64,000 nt of DNA from Verrucomicrobiota bacterium (GTDB lineage: Bacteria > Verrucomicrobiota > Verrucomicrobiia > Opitutales > Opitutaceae): the NCBI GenBank assembly GCA_014584295.1, contig JACTNC010000050.1, positions 1-64,000 of the forward strand, in the 5' to 3' direction. This document shows, piece after piece, positions 8,793 through 19,917 of this stretch. A program made the position numbers and the translations under genes. The first letter of the stretch is position 1, and every line of letters starts with the position of its first letter. The notes under the pieces are model-generated. The model searched no databases and was not told the origin of the DNA. It was given only the letters and a program-made list of their open reading frames with translations.

Positions 8793-9395
8793 CTACTTCG
8801 CGGCGCCGCCTGGGGCCTTGGAGAAGGATGAGCGGCGAATGAATGTCTGATCGACCTCGCGCTTGAGCTGCTCTGCTGCGACGGGATCGGTTTCTCGCAA
8901 TTGCGAGATCTTCTGCCTGGCGTCCTCTAGGTTCTTCACCCGCTCATCCTCCTCCAGCATCATCATCGCGTAGGATTCAGAGCCCATTCCGACAAAGGGA
9001 AGGGTGTACTTGTTGAGTGCCTTGGCGGTTTCGGAAAAGTAACGGTTCACCGCGAGCTCTCCCAAGCCCTTTTTCGTGTGGATATCCTTTTCCCGGAATA
9101 CGGGTGGGCGCGGCTCCCTGACAATGTAGCTTGGCAGGCGAATGATTTCATTGGCCGGATGATCGGCGTCGTTCGGGTCGATCGCCGGCGCAGGTTCCGG
9201 ATCCTTCTTGGGCGGTTGCGGCACGTTGAACGGGATGCCTGACGAAACCGCGTTGGTTGTTGCTCGGGAAAGTCTGTCGGTGGGACCAGAAACCGTAACC
9301 GTGCGGTCGGAATTTCCCTTTTCCGCCTGAGCGGAGGCGGGGAGTACAAAGAGCGGGAAAGCAGCCAGGGCGACAACCAAGGAGGACGTTTTCAT
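8793..9395 (-). CDS. Secreted hypothetical protein
   Basis: From the ATG at 9395 this is a 200-residue protein with a clear signal peptide (MKTSSLVVALAAFPLFVLPASAQA, cleavage likely after ASA). The signal is followed by a low-complexity Pro/Asp-rich linker and an acidic, Gln/Glu-rich C-terminal helix. I recognise no family. It is probably periplasmic. It is convergent with gpmI, 14 bases away, and follows proA on the same strand after 80 bases, so it could be the last gene of the proA transcript. Confidence 0.6.
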   Translation of the reverse strand: MKTSSLVVALAAFPLFVLPASAQAEKGNSDRTVTVSGPTDRLSRATTNAVSSGIPFNVPQPPKKDPEPAPAIDPNDADHPANEIIRLPSYIVREPRPPVFREKDIHTKKGLGELAVNRYFSETAKALNKYTLPFVGMGSESYAMMMLEEDERVKNLEDARQKISQLRETDPVAAEQLKREVDQTFIRRSSFSKAPGGAAK

Positions 9396-9475
9396 GGCAA
9401 ACACATAGACGGCTCGGACGCGCAAATGTTCATTGCGATAAAAAGTAACACTGACAGGAGTTTCCGCAACACTGC

Positions 9476-10762
9476 TCAAGGGCGGATCTGCCCTTCACCG
9501 TCCATCAGGTATTTGTAGGTGCAAAGCTCTCGCAGGCCCATAGGGCCACGCGCATGCAGGCGATCGGTGCTGATGCCGATCTCCGCACCAAAGCCAAATT
9601 CAAAACCGTCGTTAAAACGCGTGCTGGCATTCCAGCCGACGACGGCGCTGTCGACACCGGACTGAAAGAGGCGGGCTTCGGATTCCGACCGGGTGATGAT
9701 CACGTCGGTGTGGGCGGAGCCATCCCGGTTGATGAGCGCAATGGCCTCGTCCGTTGAGTCGACGATTCGCACGCCGAGAACGAGATCGAGAAATTCAGTC
9801 GTGTAATCGGAGGGCGAAGCGGAAGCGAGTGAGACCGTGTCAATGCCAGGTGTGCGCTTCAGGATCTCCAGCGATTTCGGGTCGCAGCGCATCTGCACGC
9901 CGCGGGACGCAAGTGCGCGGGCGACACGGGGCAGGAGGGATTCGGCGATGTCGCGATGAACAAGCAATTGCTCGGCGGCATTGCAGACTCCGGGGCGCGA
10001 GGTCTTGGCATTCACAAGCACGGTTTCGGAAAGGGAAGCATCGGCGTCCTTGTCGAGGTAGATGAAGCAGACGCCCGTGTAGTGTTTGATGACGGGTATT
10101 GAACTGTTCTCGACAACAAAACGAATCAGGCTCTCGCCGCCTCTCGGAATGATGCAGTGGATGTGGGAATCGAGTTTGAGAAGGGTGTTGAGCGCGGAAC
10201 GGTCGGTCGTAGGGATGAGCTGCAGGGCATCGGCGGGCAGATCCGCTGCGAGCAGGGCCTTCGCCAGCAAGCTCGCGAGCGCAGTGTTGGTGTGAAAGAT
10301 TTCCTTGCCACCCCGTAGGATCGCAGCGTTTCCCGACTTGAGACAAAGAATGGCGCAGTCAATGGTCACGTTGGGCCGTGCCTCATAGATGATGCCGATG
10401 ACACCGATGGGAACCCGCACCTTGCGGAATTTCAGGCCATTGGGCCGCGTCCAGGATTCCAGGATCTCCCCGACAGGGTCGGGCAGGGCGGCCACCTGAC
10501 GAACGGATTCGGCGAGTGCGACAAGACGCGCGGGCGTGAGTGTGAGTCTGTCAATCTGGGGCTTCGAAAGACCGTTGGCCCGTGCCGCGGCAAGATCCTG
10601 GGAGTTGGCTTCAAGGATCTTGTCCTGCGCTGCGGGAATCAGGTCGGCAAGGGCCAGCAGCGCCTTGTTCTTTTGTTCCGTCCTTGCAGTCGCAAGGACT
10701 AGCGATGCCGCACGGGCGCGCTGTGCAATCGAGGTGACGAGCTGGGCTAGATCTGCGGACAT
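9476..10762 (-). CDS. proA: Gamma-glutamyl phosphate reductase
   Basis: This 428-residue enzyme reduces gamma-glutamyl phosphate with NADPH in the second step of proline synthesis. The family is clear from [17 protein letters not shown], the LRGGKE loop, the IPRGG motif, the catalytic Cys in [11 protein letters not shown] and the C-terminal [15 protein letters not shown]. The start at 10762 (MSADLAQLV) was chosen over an in-frame ATG four codons earlier because it fits the family N-terminus. proB is not adjacent. Confidence 0.96.
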   Translation of the reverse strand: MSADLAQLVTSIAQRARAASLVLATARTEQKNKALLALADLIPAAQDKILEANSQDLAAARANGLSKPQIDRLTLTPARLVALAESVRQVAALPDPVGEILESWTRPNGLKFRKVRVPIGVIGIIYEARPNVTIDCAILCLKSGNAAILRGGKEIFHTNTALASLLAKALLAADLPADALQLIPTTDRSALNTLLKLDSHIHCIIPRGGESLIRFVVENSSIPVIKHYTGVCFIYLDKDADASLSETVLVNAKTSRPGVCNAAEQLLVHRDIAESLLPRVARALASRGVQMRCDPKSLEILKRTPGIDTVSLASASPSDYTTEFLDLVLGVRIVDSTDEAIALINRDGSAHTDVIITRSESEARLFQSGVDSAVVGWNASTRFNDGFEFGFGAEIGISTDRLHARGPMGLRELCTYKYLMDGEGQIRP

Positions 10763-10849
10763 GGACAGCCACAATCAGTCAATACAGGGAAAAGCTCAAC
10801 CGGATTTCCGGCTCTCGGGGTTTCGGATGCTAACGGGCGGGGTCAACGG

Positions 10850-12193
10850 CTAGTCAAACATCTCGCCGCGATTGAAGCGCCAGACGCTGATTGCATTGAT
10901 GACGGCTGCGATGCCTACCAGCACGCCCAGGTAGGGAAGCAGGTCGCGAAAGCTGCAGTTTGCCCAGAGCACCTGAAGGAATCCCTCCATAGCCCAATAG
11001 ACGATTGTGAGCTTGGAGAGTGACTGAATGAAGTCCGGCATCAGCGATATGGGAAACCAGGCGCCACCGAGCGCACTCATCGTCAGGATCAGGAATGTTG
11101 CAATGCCGCTTGCCGCCGCGGGGGATCGCGCAATCGATGCGAGGAGCATGCCGAAAGCCGTGCAGGTTGAGGACGCAGCGAGGCAGATCAGGATCAGGTT
11201 GGCGAGATTGCTGGTGATATCGATCCTGAATAGCAACTTTCCAGCGACAAAAAGGGCCGCGAGCTGGACAATGCCCAGTACAGTGCAGAATAGATATTTG
11301 CTCCACAGGATGTGCGAGCGCCTGACGGGCGCTGCGAGAATCCGCCTGAATAGTCCCGCCTTTTTTTCCTCGAAAAGTGAGGTGGCCGCACCGCTCACCG
11401 AAAAAAGCATGAACATGACGGCCCAACCGCCCACACTGCGCGTCGCAGCGGCGTTCTTCACCTGTTTTCCGGAGACCTGTTCCGAGTCGATCTTTATTAT
11501 CCGGTCGAAAAAGTCCGCTGGAGCCGTGCCGCCGTCTGGCTTGTCGGCAGAGGACGAAGAAGCTGTCAGTATGTCACCGCGCATCATTTCATCAAAGATT
11601 TTTTCGGAATCGGTGTTGAAACTCTGTCCGACAGAGCGGGCGATGCTGCGATAAAAGGATTCGGTGCCCGCGGCCCCGATTGCCTGCGTGGCCCGCTTCC
11701 TCAGGGAATCCATCAGGACCGAAGGCGCAGCCATGAAGATGGTCTTTTGTAGAATGCCGTTCACGGTCTGAGTCTCGATGTCGTTCCGCGGATTATTGAG
11801 ATACTTCACCTTGAGTCCGAACGTGTCGTCGCTCTCGGTATCCGGCGGAAAGATCAGTGCAAAGCGTATCCGGTTTTCGCGAAACAGGGAGCGCACTTTT
11901 TCTTCGGTGAGCGGCACATCCGTACCGTTGGCATCCCTGCTCGTGGTTATGAGCCGAAAGGTCTTCTCTTTCTGGAGGGCGGTGATGATTGCGTCTGCAG
12001 ACTTGGCTCCCGCGGCCTGATTGACGACTGCGAGCGGGATGCCGACGGGTCCGGTGGATTCGCGGTTCACTCCGAAGACATTTCCAAAAATGTAGATAAG
12101 AACCGCGGGAACCACGAAGGTCAGCAGCAGCGAAGTGCGGTCCCGCCGGAAGTGTGCAATATCCTTTAGAAAAAGGGTGAGGATCGGATTCAT
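10850..12193 (-). CDS. ABC-2 type transporter permease
   Basis: This 447-residue membrane protein has one N-terminal helix (LLLTFVVPAVLIYIFGNVFG), a large extracytoplasmic domain of roughly 200 residues and about five C-terminal helices, which is the plan of ABC-2 export permeases of the YhhJ/DrrB group. It follows the ATPase gene by eight bases and must form the exporter with it. Substrates of this group range from drugs to polysaccharides; nothing in the sequence narrows this. Confidence 0.87.
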   Translation of the reverse strand: MNPILTLFLKDIAHFRRDRTSLLLTFVVPAVLIYIFGNVFGVNRESTGPVGIPLAVVNQAAGAKSADAIITALQKEKTFRLITTSRDANGTDVPLTEEKVRSLFRENRIRFALIFPPDTESDDTFGLKVKYLNNPRNDIETQTVNGILQKTIFMAAPSVLMDSLRKRATQAIGAAGTESFYRSIARSVGQSFNTDSEKIFDEMMRGDILTASSSSADKPDGGTAPADFFDRIIKIDSEQVSGKQVKNAAATRSVGGWAVMFMLFSVSGAATSLFEEKKAGLFRRILAAPVRRSHILWSKYLFCTVLGIVQLAALFVAGKLLFRIDITSNLANLILICLAASSTCTAFGMLLASIARSPAAASGIATFLILTMSALGGAWFPISLMPDFIQSLSKLTIVYWAMEGFLQVLWANCSFRDLLPYLGVLVGIAAVINAISVWRFNRGEMFD

Positions 12194-12201
12194 GGCATGG
12201 A

Positions 12202-13122
12202 TCAGCTGTCACGCAGCGACTTGCCCGTGAGGTGAAGGAATAGGTCTTCCAGGTCGGGCCGGGTGAGTTGGAAGGAAGAGGTGGGCAACTGGGCGGACTC
12301 CGCTTCTCTGAACACGTCGGACAGATGCGTGCTCGCATGAAGCGTAAGAACGTGAGCGTCTGCATCCGAGGTCAGTTCGCCAAAGGAGAGAAGAGGCGCG
12401 AGCGAATCGCGGGAGAGGTTTGCGCCCTCGATGCGAAGCGATTCCCTGAAGGGGAGGCGGGTCATCAATTGAGGGAGCGTTCCGATCGCCAGCAGTCTGC
12501 CATGGTCGATGATGGCGATTCGCGAGCACAGTTTGGCTGCCTCCTCCATGTAGTGTGTAGAATAGATGACAGCGAGGCCCTCGCTGTTGAGCGTCTGAAG
12601 AAATTCGAAGATTGCATTTCGTGACTGCGGATCCACACCGACGGTCGGTTCATCGCAAAGGAGCAGTTTGGGGCGATGAAGCAGCGCTGCGACGATGTTT
12701 AGCCGCCGCTGCATGCCGCCGGAGAAAGTCTTCACGTAGTGCCTGCGTCGGTCCTGGAGATGGGCGGTCACCAGGGCCTGATCGATGCGTTCCTGAAGCA
12801 GCGCGCCTCGGAGTCCGTAGAGGCGACCGAAGATCCGCAGATTCTCCTCGGCAGTCAGATCCTCGTAGAGTGCGATGGTCTGGGGAACAAATCCGAGTTT
12901 GTTGCGGGATCTGAGGTTGTCTGGAGTCAATGCCTGTCCGTCCAGTCTGATGTCGCCGGAGTCCGGTCGGCGCAGTCCGGCGATAAGCGCCATCAGCGTG
13001 CTCTTGCCGGCGCCGTTGGGGCCAAGCAGTCCGAAAAATTCGCCAGCCTTCAGTTCAAGGGAAACTCCCTGGAGTGCTGCCACGCTGCCGTAGCTCTTGG
13101 TGACATTGTCGATGACAAGCAT
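12202..13122 (-). CDS. ABC transporter ATP-binding protein, DrrA/CcmA type
   Basis: This 306-residue ATPase has Walker A GPNGAGKS, the signature FSGGMQRR, Walker B LLLCDEP followed by TVGVDPQSRN, and the switch His in YSTHYMEEA. A C-terminal extension of about 85 residues after the ATPase core is common in DrrA-like drug and polysaccharide exporters. It pairs with the permease encoded downstream. The PfkB kinase gene lies 30 bases upstream on the same strand, so all three may be cotranscribed. Confidence 0.92.
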   Translation of the reverse strand: MLVIDNVTKSYGSVAALQGVSLELKAGEFFGLLGPNGAGKSTLMALIAGLRRPDSGDIRLDGQALTPDNLRSRNKLGFVPQTIALYEDLTAEENLRIFGRLYGLRGALLQERIDQALVTAHLQDRRRHYVKTFSGGMQRRLNIVAALLHRPKLLLCDEPTVGVDPQSRNAIFEFLQTLNSEGLAVIYSTHYMEEAAKLCSRIAIIDHGRLLAIGTLPQLMTRLPFRESLRIEGANLSRDSLAPLLSFGELTSDADAHVLTLHASTHLSDVFREAESAQLPTSSFQLTRPDLEDLFLHLTGKSLRDS

Positions 13123-13152
13123 GAGGGATGGGGTGAGAACTCTTGAGTTCCG

Positions 13153-14190
13153 TCAAGCCGATGGCGTGGGCGGCTGATTGCCTGACAAACCGTGAACCTG
13201 CACCCGGTCCCAATGCGTCGCCGGAATGATAGGTCCCATGTGGCGGACCGTTTCGGCCCCAAGATGCGAGGCGAGTGCACCGCTTTTCTGGAGCGGCCAG
13301 TTGTGCAGGTAGCCGTACAGGAAACCGGCCGCCCACGCATCGCCTGCCCCATTCGTGTCGACGACGTTGTGCACGCGCACGGGCGCGATGCGCTCGATGG
13401 ATCCATTCTGTGCGAGCCATGCACCGTCGGCGCCCACCTTGACGGCAGCCAGCACTCCGAAGGCACCGAGTTCCCGGGCGAGATCCTCATAGGTCGCAGT
13501 CGTGCGCGAAGGGAACAGGGCCCGAATTTCGTCCTCGTTGGCAAAAACCACATCGATGCCGCGCTTGAACTGGGAAAAAAGCCAGTCGCGGGTTGCGCCG
13601 ACGACCTCAAACGAGGACAAATCAAAGCTGACCGAAGCCCCGGCCTCCCGGGCCGCGGCGAGCGCACGCTCCGCGAGGGCACGATTGAAGGCGAGATAGC
13701 CTTCTATGTGAGCATGTCTGCAATCGGCAAAGTCAGCCGGATGCACCTCATCGGGCGAAAGCGTCATGGCTGCGCCGAGATCGGTGCGCAGTGTGCGTTG
13801 CGCATCGGGTGTCACCATCGCGAGGCAGCGCGCATTGGCCTGGTCGCCGTGCTTGAAGCGGGAGGCGTCGACTCCTACGCCTTCGAATTCGGCGCGGTAG
13901 CGGCGTGCGATGTCGTCGTTGCCTAGCTTGCCGAGAAATGTCGTGCGCAGTCCGAGCCTGCTCGCGTTGAACGTGACATTTGCTGCGGAGCCTCCCGTGG
14001 ACAGTGCGGGAGTCGAGGGCAGCCTGCGGAGGATCTCCTGCATTTCCTCCTGGTTCACGAGCAGCATGCCTCCCTTGTCGCCAGCGACCTTGGTGAGAAA
14101 GTCTTCGGGGATCGGTGCGAGCAGGTCCATGATGGGTGAACCGACACCGATGAGATCAAAATGAGGCTTGGACGGACCAGGCGATTGCAT
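13153..14190 (-). CDS. PfkB-family carbohydrate kinase, adenosine-kinase-like
   Basis: This 345-residue ribokinase-fold enzyme phosphorylates a sugar or nucleoside. The substrate-side glycine motif STGGSAANVTFNASRLG and the PfkB signature DTNGAGDAWAAGF with its catalytic Asp are both intact. The N-terminal GVGSPIMDLLAP and the overall spacing fit the adenosine-kinase-like branch common in bacteria, but the substrate cannot be fixed from sequence. The start at 14190 places homology close to the N-terminus; a longer form from 14247 adds only unrelated residues. Confidence 0.85.
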   Translation of the reverse strand: MQSPGPSKPHFDLIGVGSPIMDLLAPIPEDFLTKVAGDKGGMLLVNQEEMQEILRRLPSTPALSTGGSAANVTFNASRLGLRTTFLGKLGNDDIARRYRAEFEGVGVDASRFKHGDQANARCLAMVTPDAQRTLRTDLGAAMTLSPDEVHPADFADCRHAHIEGYLAFNRALAERALAAAREAGASVSFDLSSFEVVGATRDWLFSQFKRGIDVVFANEDEIRALFPSRTTATYEDLARELGAFGVLAAVKVGADGAWLAQNGSIERIAPVRVHNVVDTNGAGDAWAAGFLYGYLHNWPLQKSGALASHLGAETVRHMGPIIPATHWDRVQVHGLSGNQPPTPSA

Positions 14191-14287
14191 TACCGCCAGC
14201 GTGGCTGGCAAGATGCCGGATGGGCAAGCGGCGAATGTGGCTGGCATTTGGCTCGCAGATTGGGGTCACATTCGCTTTATCGCCCCC

Positions 14288-14479
14288 ATGACCTGGATCG
14301 TGGGCAAGCTGGATACGCTTTCGGCATACCCGCGCTGGTTTGTTGTTCCCTGCCTGATCCTGGCGGGTTTGGGCATCCTCTGGTTTCTGGCCAAGGTTTT
14401 GAAATGGAGCCTATGGCTCCTTGTTGCCGTGGTAATGATCGGAATAGGGGCACTATTGATATTTGGATGGATGGGGTAG
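14288..14479 (+). CDS. Small membrane protein, unknown
   Basis: From the ATG at 14288 this encodes 63 residues with two closely spaced hydrophobic helices (FVVPCLILAGLGILWFLA and LWLLVAVVMIGIGALLIFGW). The ATG follows a divergent start region and lies 118 bases before pyrG. A longer form starting at 14168 would overlap the PfkB gene and adds no hydrophobic or conserved features. It is probably an inner-membrane protein; no family is recognised. Confidence 0.5.
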   Translation: MTWIVGKLDTLSAYPRWFVVPCLILAGLGILWFLAKVLKWSLWLLVAVVMIGIGALLIFGWMG

Positions 14480-14587
14480 GGAAGGATGCGCTATGAGCGG
14501 GGTGATGTACACGTGTCCGGTCAGAGTGAGGCTTCCAGCCATAGATTTCCGGGCTTTTTCTTGCTCCAATTGCTTTCGCCCGGTTAA

Positions 14588-16219
<1,632 letters not shown>

Positions 16220-16225
16220 CGCCCC

Positions 16226-17020
16226 ATGCTCTTTGATTCCGAGCGTCTGCTCCTGATCGCGGGTCCCTGCTCGCTGGAAAACGAATCGGTATGCCGTGCC
16301 GTTGCGGAGGCCCTCGTGCGCCTGCGGGGGGCTCACCCTGAGTTAAACATCGTTTTCAAGGGATCCTTCGACAAGGCCAACCGCACATCGCTTGGGGGCG
16401 AGCGAGGCACGGGCATTGAGGAGGGCTTGAGGCTCCTGGCTTTGATGCGCAGCGATTACGGGTTCCCGGTGATCACCGACGTGCATGAGTCCCATCAGGT
16501 GACCCAGGTTGCCGCTGTGTGTGATGTCGTGCAGATCCCTGCGTTTCTTTGCCGGCAGACCGATCTCCTTCTCGCGGCGGCGCGAACAGGGCGTGTGGTC
16601 AATGTCAAGAAGGGCCAGTTTCTGTCACCGCAGGAAATGGTCCATGTGGTGGGCAAGCTGAAGGAGGGGGGCGCGAAGGAAATCTGGCAGACGGAACGCG
16701 GGACAACCTTCGGTTATCAGAATCTTGTCGTGGACATGAGAGCCTTTGGCATCCTGAAGCGAAATGGATATCCGGTGATTTTTGATGCCACGCACGCCGT
16801 GCAGTTGCCGGGTGCGGGGGGCGGGAAGAGCAGTGGACAGCGCGAGTTTGTACCTCCGCTTGCCCGTGCGGCGTTGGCGGCGGGCGCGGATGGACTTTTC
16901 ATCGAAACCCATCCCGATCCTGACAGGGCGATCAGCGATGGGCCCAACATGATTCAGGTCAATGAATTGGCGGATTTGATCTCGCGCTGCATCGCGGTTT
17001 GGCGCACCGTTCGAGCCTAG
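16226..17020 (+). CDS. kdsA: 3-deoxy-D-manno-octulosonate 8-phosphate synthase, metal-dependent type
   Basis: This 264-residue enzyme condenses PEP with arabinose 5-phosphate for the Kdo of lipopolysaccharide, which marks a Gram-negative envelope. Family motifs include [12 protein letters not shown], the [13 protein letters not shown] strand, NVKKGQF, the ERGTTFGY loop and [11 protein letters not shown]. In the opening [10 protein letters not shown], residue 15 is Cys where metal-independent enzymes such as that of E. coli have Asn; Cys at this place is the metal ligand in the Aquifex-type, metal-dependent class. It lies six bases after pyrG. Confidence 0.96.
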   Translation: MLFDSERLLLIAGPCSLENESVCRAVAEALVRLRGAHPELNIVFKGSFDKANRTSLGGERGTGIEEGLRLLALMRSDYGFPVITDVHESHQVTQVAAVCDVVQIPAFLCRQTDLLLAAARTGRVVNVKKGQFLSPQEMVHVVGKLKEGGAKEIWQTERGTTFGYQNLVVDMRAFGILKRNGYPVIFDATHAVQLPGAGGGKSSGQREFVPPLARAALAAGADGLFIETHPDPDRAISDGPNMIQVNELADLISRCIAVWRTVRA

Positions 17021-17099
17021 AACGACAGGCAGTCGGCGCCTTTGATCACCGGAATTGACCGGTACGCCAGTTCAGCCACGTTACCACACTACAGCGCGC

Positions 17100-18731
17100 A
17101 TGGAAACATTCCTCATCGATGTACCGATGCCCTCCATGGGGGCCACCGTCAGCGAGCTAACTGTCATCGACATCAAGGTGACTCCGGGTGTGGCAATCAC
17201 CAAGGGTGAAAAGATCGCGGAGCTGGAGAGCGACAAATCCGTCTTCGAGTATGAGGCGCCGTGCGATGGGCATATTGTTGCGGTCCGCTGCAGGGCGGGC
17301 GACATCGTTCCGAGCAATGGTCCCTTTCTGCGCATTTCCACGTCGGACGTTGCGATGAAGCACCTCGAGGTGCCGCCGGGACAGGCGGTACCCGAGCAGG
17401 TGGCCGCATCGAAGCCATCTTCGGTCGTGCAGCCGAAGGCTTCGAACTCTGTACCAACATCATCCGATGCAGTGAAAGCAAGCGCCGCGGCTCAGCCATC
17501 CGTGATTCCGCCACACGCACGGCCCATGTCGCCTACACCTCATGCAAGCGGACTGCTGTGGACTCCCCGTGCTTTGAAGCTGCTGCAGGAGGCCGGACTT
17601 AGCCCCGACGCGGTGAGCGGCGTTCCGGCCACGGGGCCTGGGGGACGCATCTCAGGCGATGATGTTGCGCGCTATCTGGAGCAGCATGCGGGTGCCCGTG
17701 CCTCAAGCCCTTCAGCCATCGCGGATGCCACGTCTTCCTGTTCGACTGAGACGGTTCGTATTGCGGGTGTGGGGTATGCGGTTCCTCAGAATGTCCGCCC
17801 GACGAGTGAAATTTTGCGGGCCTTTCCCGATCGCACCGAAGAGGAAATGCTCAAGCTTACAGGTATCAAAGAGAGGCGCTATGCCTCTGGCGATGAAACC
17901 GCAACCAGTCTTGCGGCCACGGCGGTGAGGCGGGCGTTGGCGCAGGCTGGAATGTCGGTAGAGCAGATCGATGGGATCATTTTGGCGACGATTATTCCCG
18001 ATCAGCCCGTACCTGCAATGGCCTCGGCGTTGGCCCTGCATTTGGGCATACCCAAGGCACTCGCTTTTGATCTGAACGCAGCCTGCTCGGGGTGGCTCTA
18101 TGCCCTGGAGGTTGGGCGTTCCTTCATTCGCGGGGGCACGGCGCACAACATCATCGTGGTGACGGCCGAATTGCTTTCCCGGATCACCAATCCGAAGGAC
18201 CACGAAACGGCATTTCTGTTTGGTGATGGGGCCGGCGCCGCGATACTCACGGACTCACCCGGTGGACACCGGCTGCATCGCATGGCTCTTTCCGGGGATG
18301 CGACCCAGTTTGCCGCCATCCAGAGGCGTGGCGGTGGAGCGACGCGTCCCTTCCTCGCGCCTGGCGGAGCTGACCAGGCGGATTTCTATCTCCAGATGAA
18401 TGGCGCCTTGGTCTTCAAGAGTGCCGTGGTAGGGTTCGCGGATCAGATCGAAGCCACGCTCAAGCGTCACAATCTTGCGCCCGAGGATATCGCATGGGTT
18501 GTGCCGCATCAGGCGAACGAGCGGATTCTGCGGGCCGTCAGCAAACGAATTGGAATCCCTTTCGAGAAAGTCGTCATGACGATCTCGCGGTACGGGAACA
18601 CGAGCGGAGCATCGGTTTCAATGGCGCTCGGGTGGGCGGCTCAGGAAGGGATCTTCCAGCCGGGTGACCGGATCATCTTCTGCAGCGTGGGTGCGGGGCT
18701 GACCTTTGCGGGTGGCCTGCTGGTCTGGTAG
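17100..18731 (+). CDS. Fusion: lipoyl domain + E3-binding domain + 3-oxoacyl-ACP synthase III (FabH-like)
   Basis: This single 543-residue frame carries three domains. Residues 1-80 form a biotinyl/lipoyl domain with Lys46 in ELESDKS as the attachment site. Residues 153-192 form a peripheral-subunit (E3) binding domain (TPRALKLLQEAGL and PATGPGGRISGDDVARYL), as in E2 components of 2-oxoacid dehydrogenases. After an Ala/Ser-rich linker, residues 218-543 form a complete KAS III with Cys329 in NAACSGW, His470 in HQANERI and Asn500 in GNTSGAS. The E2 acyltransferase domain is absent and the FabH domain takes its place. One possible role is direct acyl transfer from lipoamide into fatty-acid or polyketide initiation. 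The ATG at 17100 was preferred to a TTG at 17055. It lies 79 bases after kdsA. Confidence 0.9.
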   Translation: METFLIDVPMPSMGATVSELTVIDIKVTPGVAITKGEKIAELESDKSVFEYEAPCDGHIVAVRCRAGDIVPSNGPFLRISTSDVAMKHLEVPPGQAVPEQVAASKPSSVVQPKASNSVPTSSDAVKASAAAQPSVIPPHARPMSPTPHASGLLWTPRALKLLQEAGLSPDAVSGVPATGPGGRISGDDVARYLEQHAGARASSPSAIADATSSCSTETVRIAGVGYAVPQNVRPTSEILRAFPDRTEEEMLKLTGIKERRYASGDETATSLAATAVRRALAQAGMSVEQIDGIILATIIPDQPVPAMASALALHLGIPKALAFDLNAACSGWLYALEVGRSFIRGGTAHNIIVVTAELLSRITNPKDHETAFLFGDGAGAAILTDSPGGHRLHRMALSGDATQFAAIQRRGGGATRPFLAPGGADQADFYLQMNGALVFKSAVVGFADQIEATLKRHNLAPEDIAWVVPHQANERILRAVSKRIGIPFEKVVMTISRYGNTSGASVSMALGWAAQEGIFQPGDRIIFCSVGAGLTFAGGLLVW

Positions 18732-19101
18732 CGCCTTTGGATAGCTGCCCTCCACAAGGAGAAACTTGTGTTGGATGGCGGATAAGGTGCCTGACCTTGG
18801 CATTGCTGGGCGAGAATTGCGTAAACCGCTCTTGGCGGGCTGCGTGGAACTACGTGTCGCGATGCTTTACGCGGTTTTTACCGAAATTGCCGAAGTTGTC
18901 GGAAAGGGTGACAACACGGCGACCAGCAGTGGGTCAGGATTGGAGAGGGTAATTCTTCTTACGCCTGTTAAGCAATTCTTCAACTATATAGTCATGAGTC
19001 TGTTGCAAGAATATTTTCAGTCAAGAGACAAGGAAAAGGCAATATGGCATTGGTAACGCTACTGGCAGGGCAGACAGCAGCACCAACTTCACCTTAGCAA
19101 A
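18732..19101 (+). other. Intergenic region upstream of the VPDTG protein gene
   Basis: This 370-base stretch is more AT-rich toward its right end than the flanking genes (for example the run around 18975-19050). A 96-codon open frame at 18766-19056 lacks any recognisable feature and was not accepted. It presumably holds the promoter of the gene at 19102. A TATATA-like box lies near 18986, but no convincing paired -35 element could be assigned. Confidence 0.4.
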
Positions 19102-19839
19102 ATGACCATCTCTCGATTTCATGTCTCACGGATCTTCGCGACAATCGCCGGCACGGCGGTGCTCGCTTCCAGTGCGGTGGCGGCAACCCTGACGATCTCG
19201 ACCAATGCCAGCTCAAACGGCAATGGCTTGGGTGGGGGGTCGTATACCATCAGTGGCTCCGGCTTGGACACTTCAGCCTATGCGCCCATCAGCCTTGTGG
19301 GGGGGGCTGGCACGTTTGAGTCGTTCTGCCTAGAGTACACGGAGTACTTCAGTCCCGGTTCGACTTACAACTACACGGTCGCCAATGCCGCAGTGGCCGG
19401 CGCGGGTGGTGCTGTAGGCGGCCAGGATCCGGTTTCGCTGGGAACAGCGTGGCTCTATTCGCAATTCGCCAACGGCACACTCAGTGGCTTTGACTACGGT
19501 GCAGGCCGTAAGACTTCGAACAATTTCCTGCAACTCGCATTCTGGTTCTTCGAGGACGAAACCCCGAGCATCTCCGGCTATGGCTCCGGATATGGATTCG
19601 GAGACGGGAATGCCTTTCTTGATGCCGCAGTGACCTTCTTCGGATCTGAGGCCGCCGCAAAGGCCGACGCCAATGGCGCCTATGGCGTGCAGGTGCTCAA
19701 CCTCACCGATAAGAACGGTAACAACAAGCAGTCCCAGCTCTATGTTTCAGTTCCTGATACCGGCTCCACAATGGCGCTCCTGGGGCTCGCCATGGCGGGC
19801 CTTGCCGGAGTTCAGCGCCTAAGCAGGCGCCGCCGTTAA
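19102..19839 (+). CDS. Secreted protein with VPDTG-type C-terminal sorting signal
   Basis: This 245-residue protein has an N-terminal signal peptide (cleavage likely after SAVAA near residue 29) and a Gly/Ser/Asn-rich body. It ends in the sorting tail VPDTG, a hydrophobic helix (ALLGLAMAGLAGVQ) and a basic cluster RRRR. This tripartite tail is the VPDSG-CTERM/PEP-CTERM arrangement processed by exosortase-type enzymes, here with Thr for Ser. A FESFCLEYTEYF segment resembles PEP-CTERM proteins with a choice-of-anchor body. It is likely exported to the cell surface or matrix. A strong terminator follows 33 bases after the stop. No exosortase gene is in the window. Confidence 0.85.
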   Translation: MTISRFHVSRIFATIAGTAVLASSAVAATLTISTNASSNGNGLGGGSYTISGSGLDTSAYAPISLVGGAGTFESFCLEYTEYFSPGSTYNYTVANAAVAGAGGAVGGQDPVSLGTAWLYSQFANGTLSGFDYGAGRKTSNNFLQLAFWFFEDETPSISGYGSGYGFGDGNAFLDAAVTFFGSEAAAKADANGAYGVQVLNLTDKNGNNKQSQLYVSVPDTGSTMALLGLAMAGLAGVQRLSRRRR

Positions 19840-19872
19840 GAATTCTTGTCCAGCCATTTGTTTTCATATGCC

Positions 19873-19908
19873 GGAGGGCGACCTGCAGAGGTCGCCCTCC
19901 TCGTTTTT
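19873..19908 (+). terminator. Rho-independent terminator
   Basis: A perfect 12-base-pair stem, GGAGGGCGACCT pairing with AGGTCGCCCTCC, encloses a four-base GCAG loop and is followed by TCGTTTTT. It closes the gene at 19102-19839. The T-rich run supports plus-strand use. Confidence 0.93.
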
Positions 19909-19917
19909 GAGGCAGCC

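Noticed and set aside
18766..19056. 96-codon plus-strand frame upstream of the VPDTG gene
   Set aside because: No family resemblance, irregular composition and no ribosome binding site; it occupies what is better read as a promoter region.
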